Positions 5,198 through 5,310 of a stretch of 5,310 bases of DNA are shown in pieces. This DNA is from Streptosporangiaceae bacterium (lineage in GTDB: Bacteria > Actinomycetota > Actinomycetes > Streptosporangiales > Streptosporangiaceae), in assembly GCA_030039095.1 (NCBI GenBank), contig JASHQP010000033.1, forward strand, positions 1 through 5,310. The letters are read 5' to 3'. The notes under the pieces were generated by a model, which was given only the letters and a program-made list of their open reading frames with translations, was not told the DNA's origin and did no database searches. Position 1 is the first letter of the stretch. Each line of letters starts with the position of its first letter. Position numbers and translations under genes: made by a program.

Positions 5198-5310
5198 GTG
5201 TCACTACGCCACGCGCTGCTCGCACTGCTGACGGCCAAGCCGATGAACGGCTACGACCTCGCCAAGGTCTTCGACCGCTCCGTCGCCTACGTCTGGCACG
5301 CCCCCCACTC
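5198..5310 (+). CDS. PadR-family transcriptional regulator, N-terminal part (truncated by window edge)
   Basis: The first 37 codons of a DNA-binding regulator that runs off the right edge. The visible sequence, SLRHALLALLTAKPMNGYD followed by LAKVFDRSVAYVW and then HAPH, is the start of the PadR winged-helix domain: helix 1 with xHALLxLL, the P-x-x-GYDL turn into helix 2, and the aromatic W-x-A-x-H segment leading to the recognition helix. The GTG start is supported by GGAGG at 5186-5190, 7 nt upstream. Divergent from the MmgE/PrpD operon, with palindromes between, it is the obvious candidate regulator of this cluster. PadR proteins usually repress and are released by a small, often aromatic or phenolic, ligand; ligand and target are inferred here. 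The dimerisation domain is not in view. Confidence 0.87.
   Translation, partial: MSLRHALLALLTAKPMNGYDLAKVFDRSVAYVWHAPH

Overview
The window is about 70% GC, with strongly G/C-biased third codon positions, a GTG-started regulator and good GGAGG-type ribosome binding sites. This points to a high-GC actinomycete; the exact genus cannot be told from the sequence. The layout is a compact catabolic gene cluster with its own uptake system and a divergent regulator. Every base from 1573 to 5075 is coding, on the minus strand.

Read in the direction of transcription (minus strand, right to left), the first gene encodes an MmgE/PrpD-family protein (5075-3714). It overlaps by 17 nt a GTG-started crotonase-fold (enoyl-CoA hydratase/isomerase family) gene (3730-3026). 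That gene overlaps by 44 nt an intact NAD(P)-dependent aldehyde dehydrogenase gene (3069-1573). These three form one translationally coupled operon. After a 205-nt gap holding an AT-rich promoter region comes a second minus-strand unit: a substrate-binding lipoprotein of the NMT1/SsuA-like ABC importer class (1367-306). It is followed by a strong 16-bp stem-loop and then the start of an ABC permease gene (211-2), cut by the window edge. No ATPase gene is visible; it would be expected further to the left.

On the plus strand at the right edge begins a PadR-family transcriptional regulator (5198 onward, truncated). It is divergent from the MmgE/PrpD operon across a 122-nt intergenic region with two short palindromes. 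The most interesting observation is that this region and the promoter of the transporter unit share a 19-nt near-identical AT-rich element (17 matching positions), in the same orientation relative to padR and the lipoprotein gene and each downstream of a TTGAC box. This suggests that one regulator, plausibly the PadR protein, controls both catabolism and uptake.

Inferred working model: the ABC importer brings in a small organic acid or a related compound, the PadR protein senses it or a metabolite, and the three enzymes (a dehydratase/isomerase-like or decarboxylase-like MmgE/PrpD protein, a crotonase lacking one of the two hydratase glutamates, and an aldehyde dehydrogenase) process it. The substrate cannot be named from sequence alone. 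Nothing here resembles a mobile element, CRISPR array, RNA gene or defence system.
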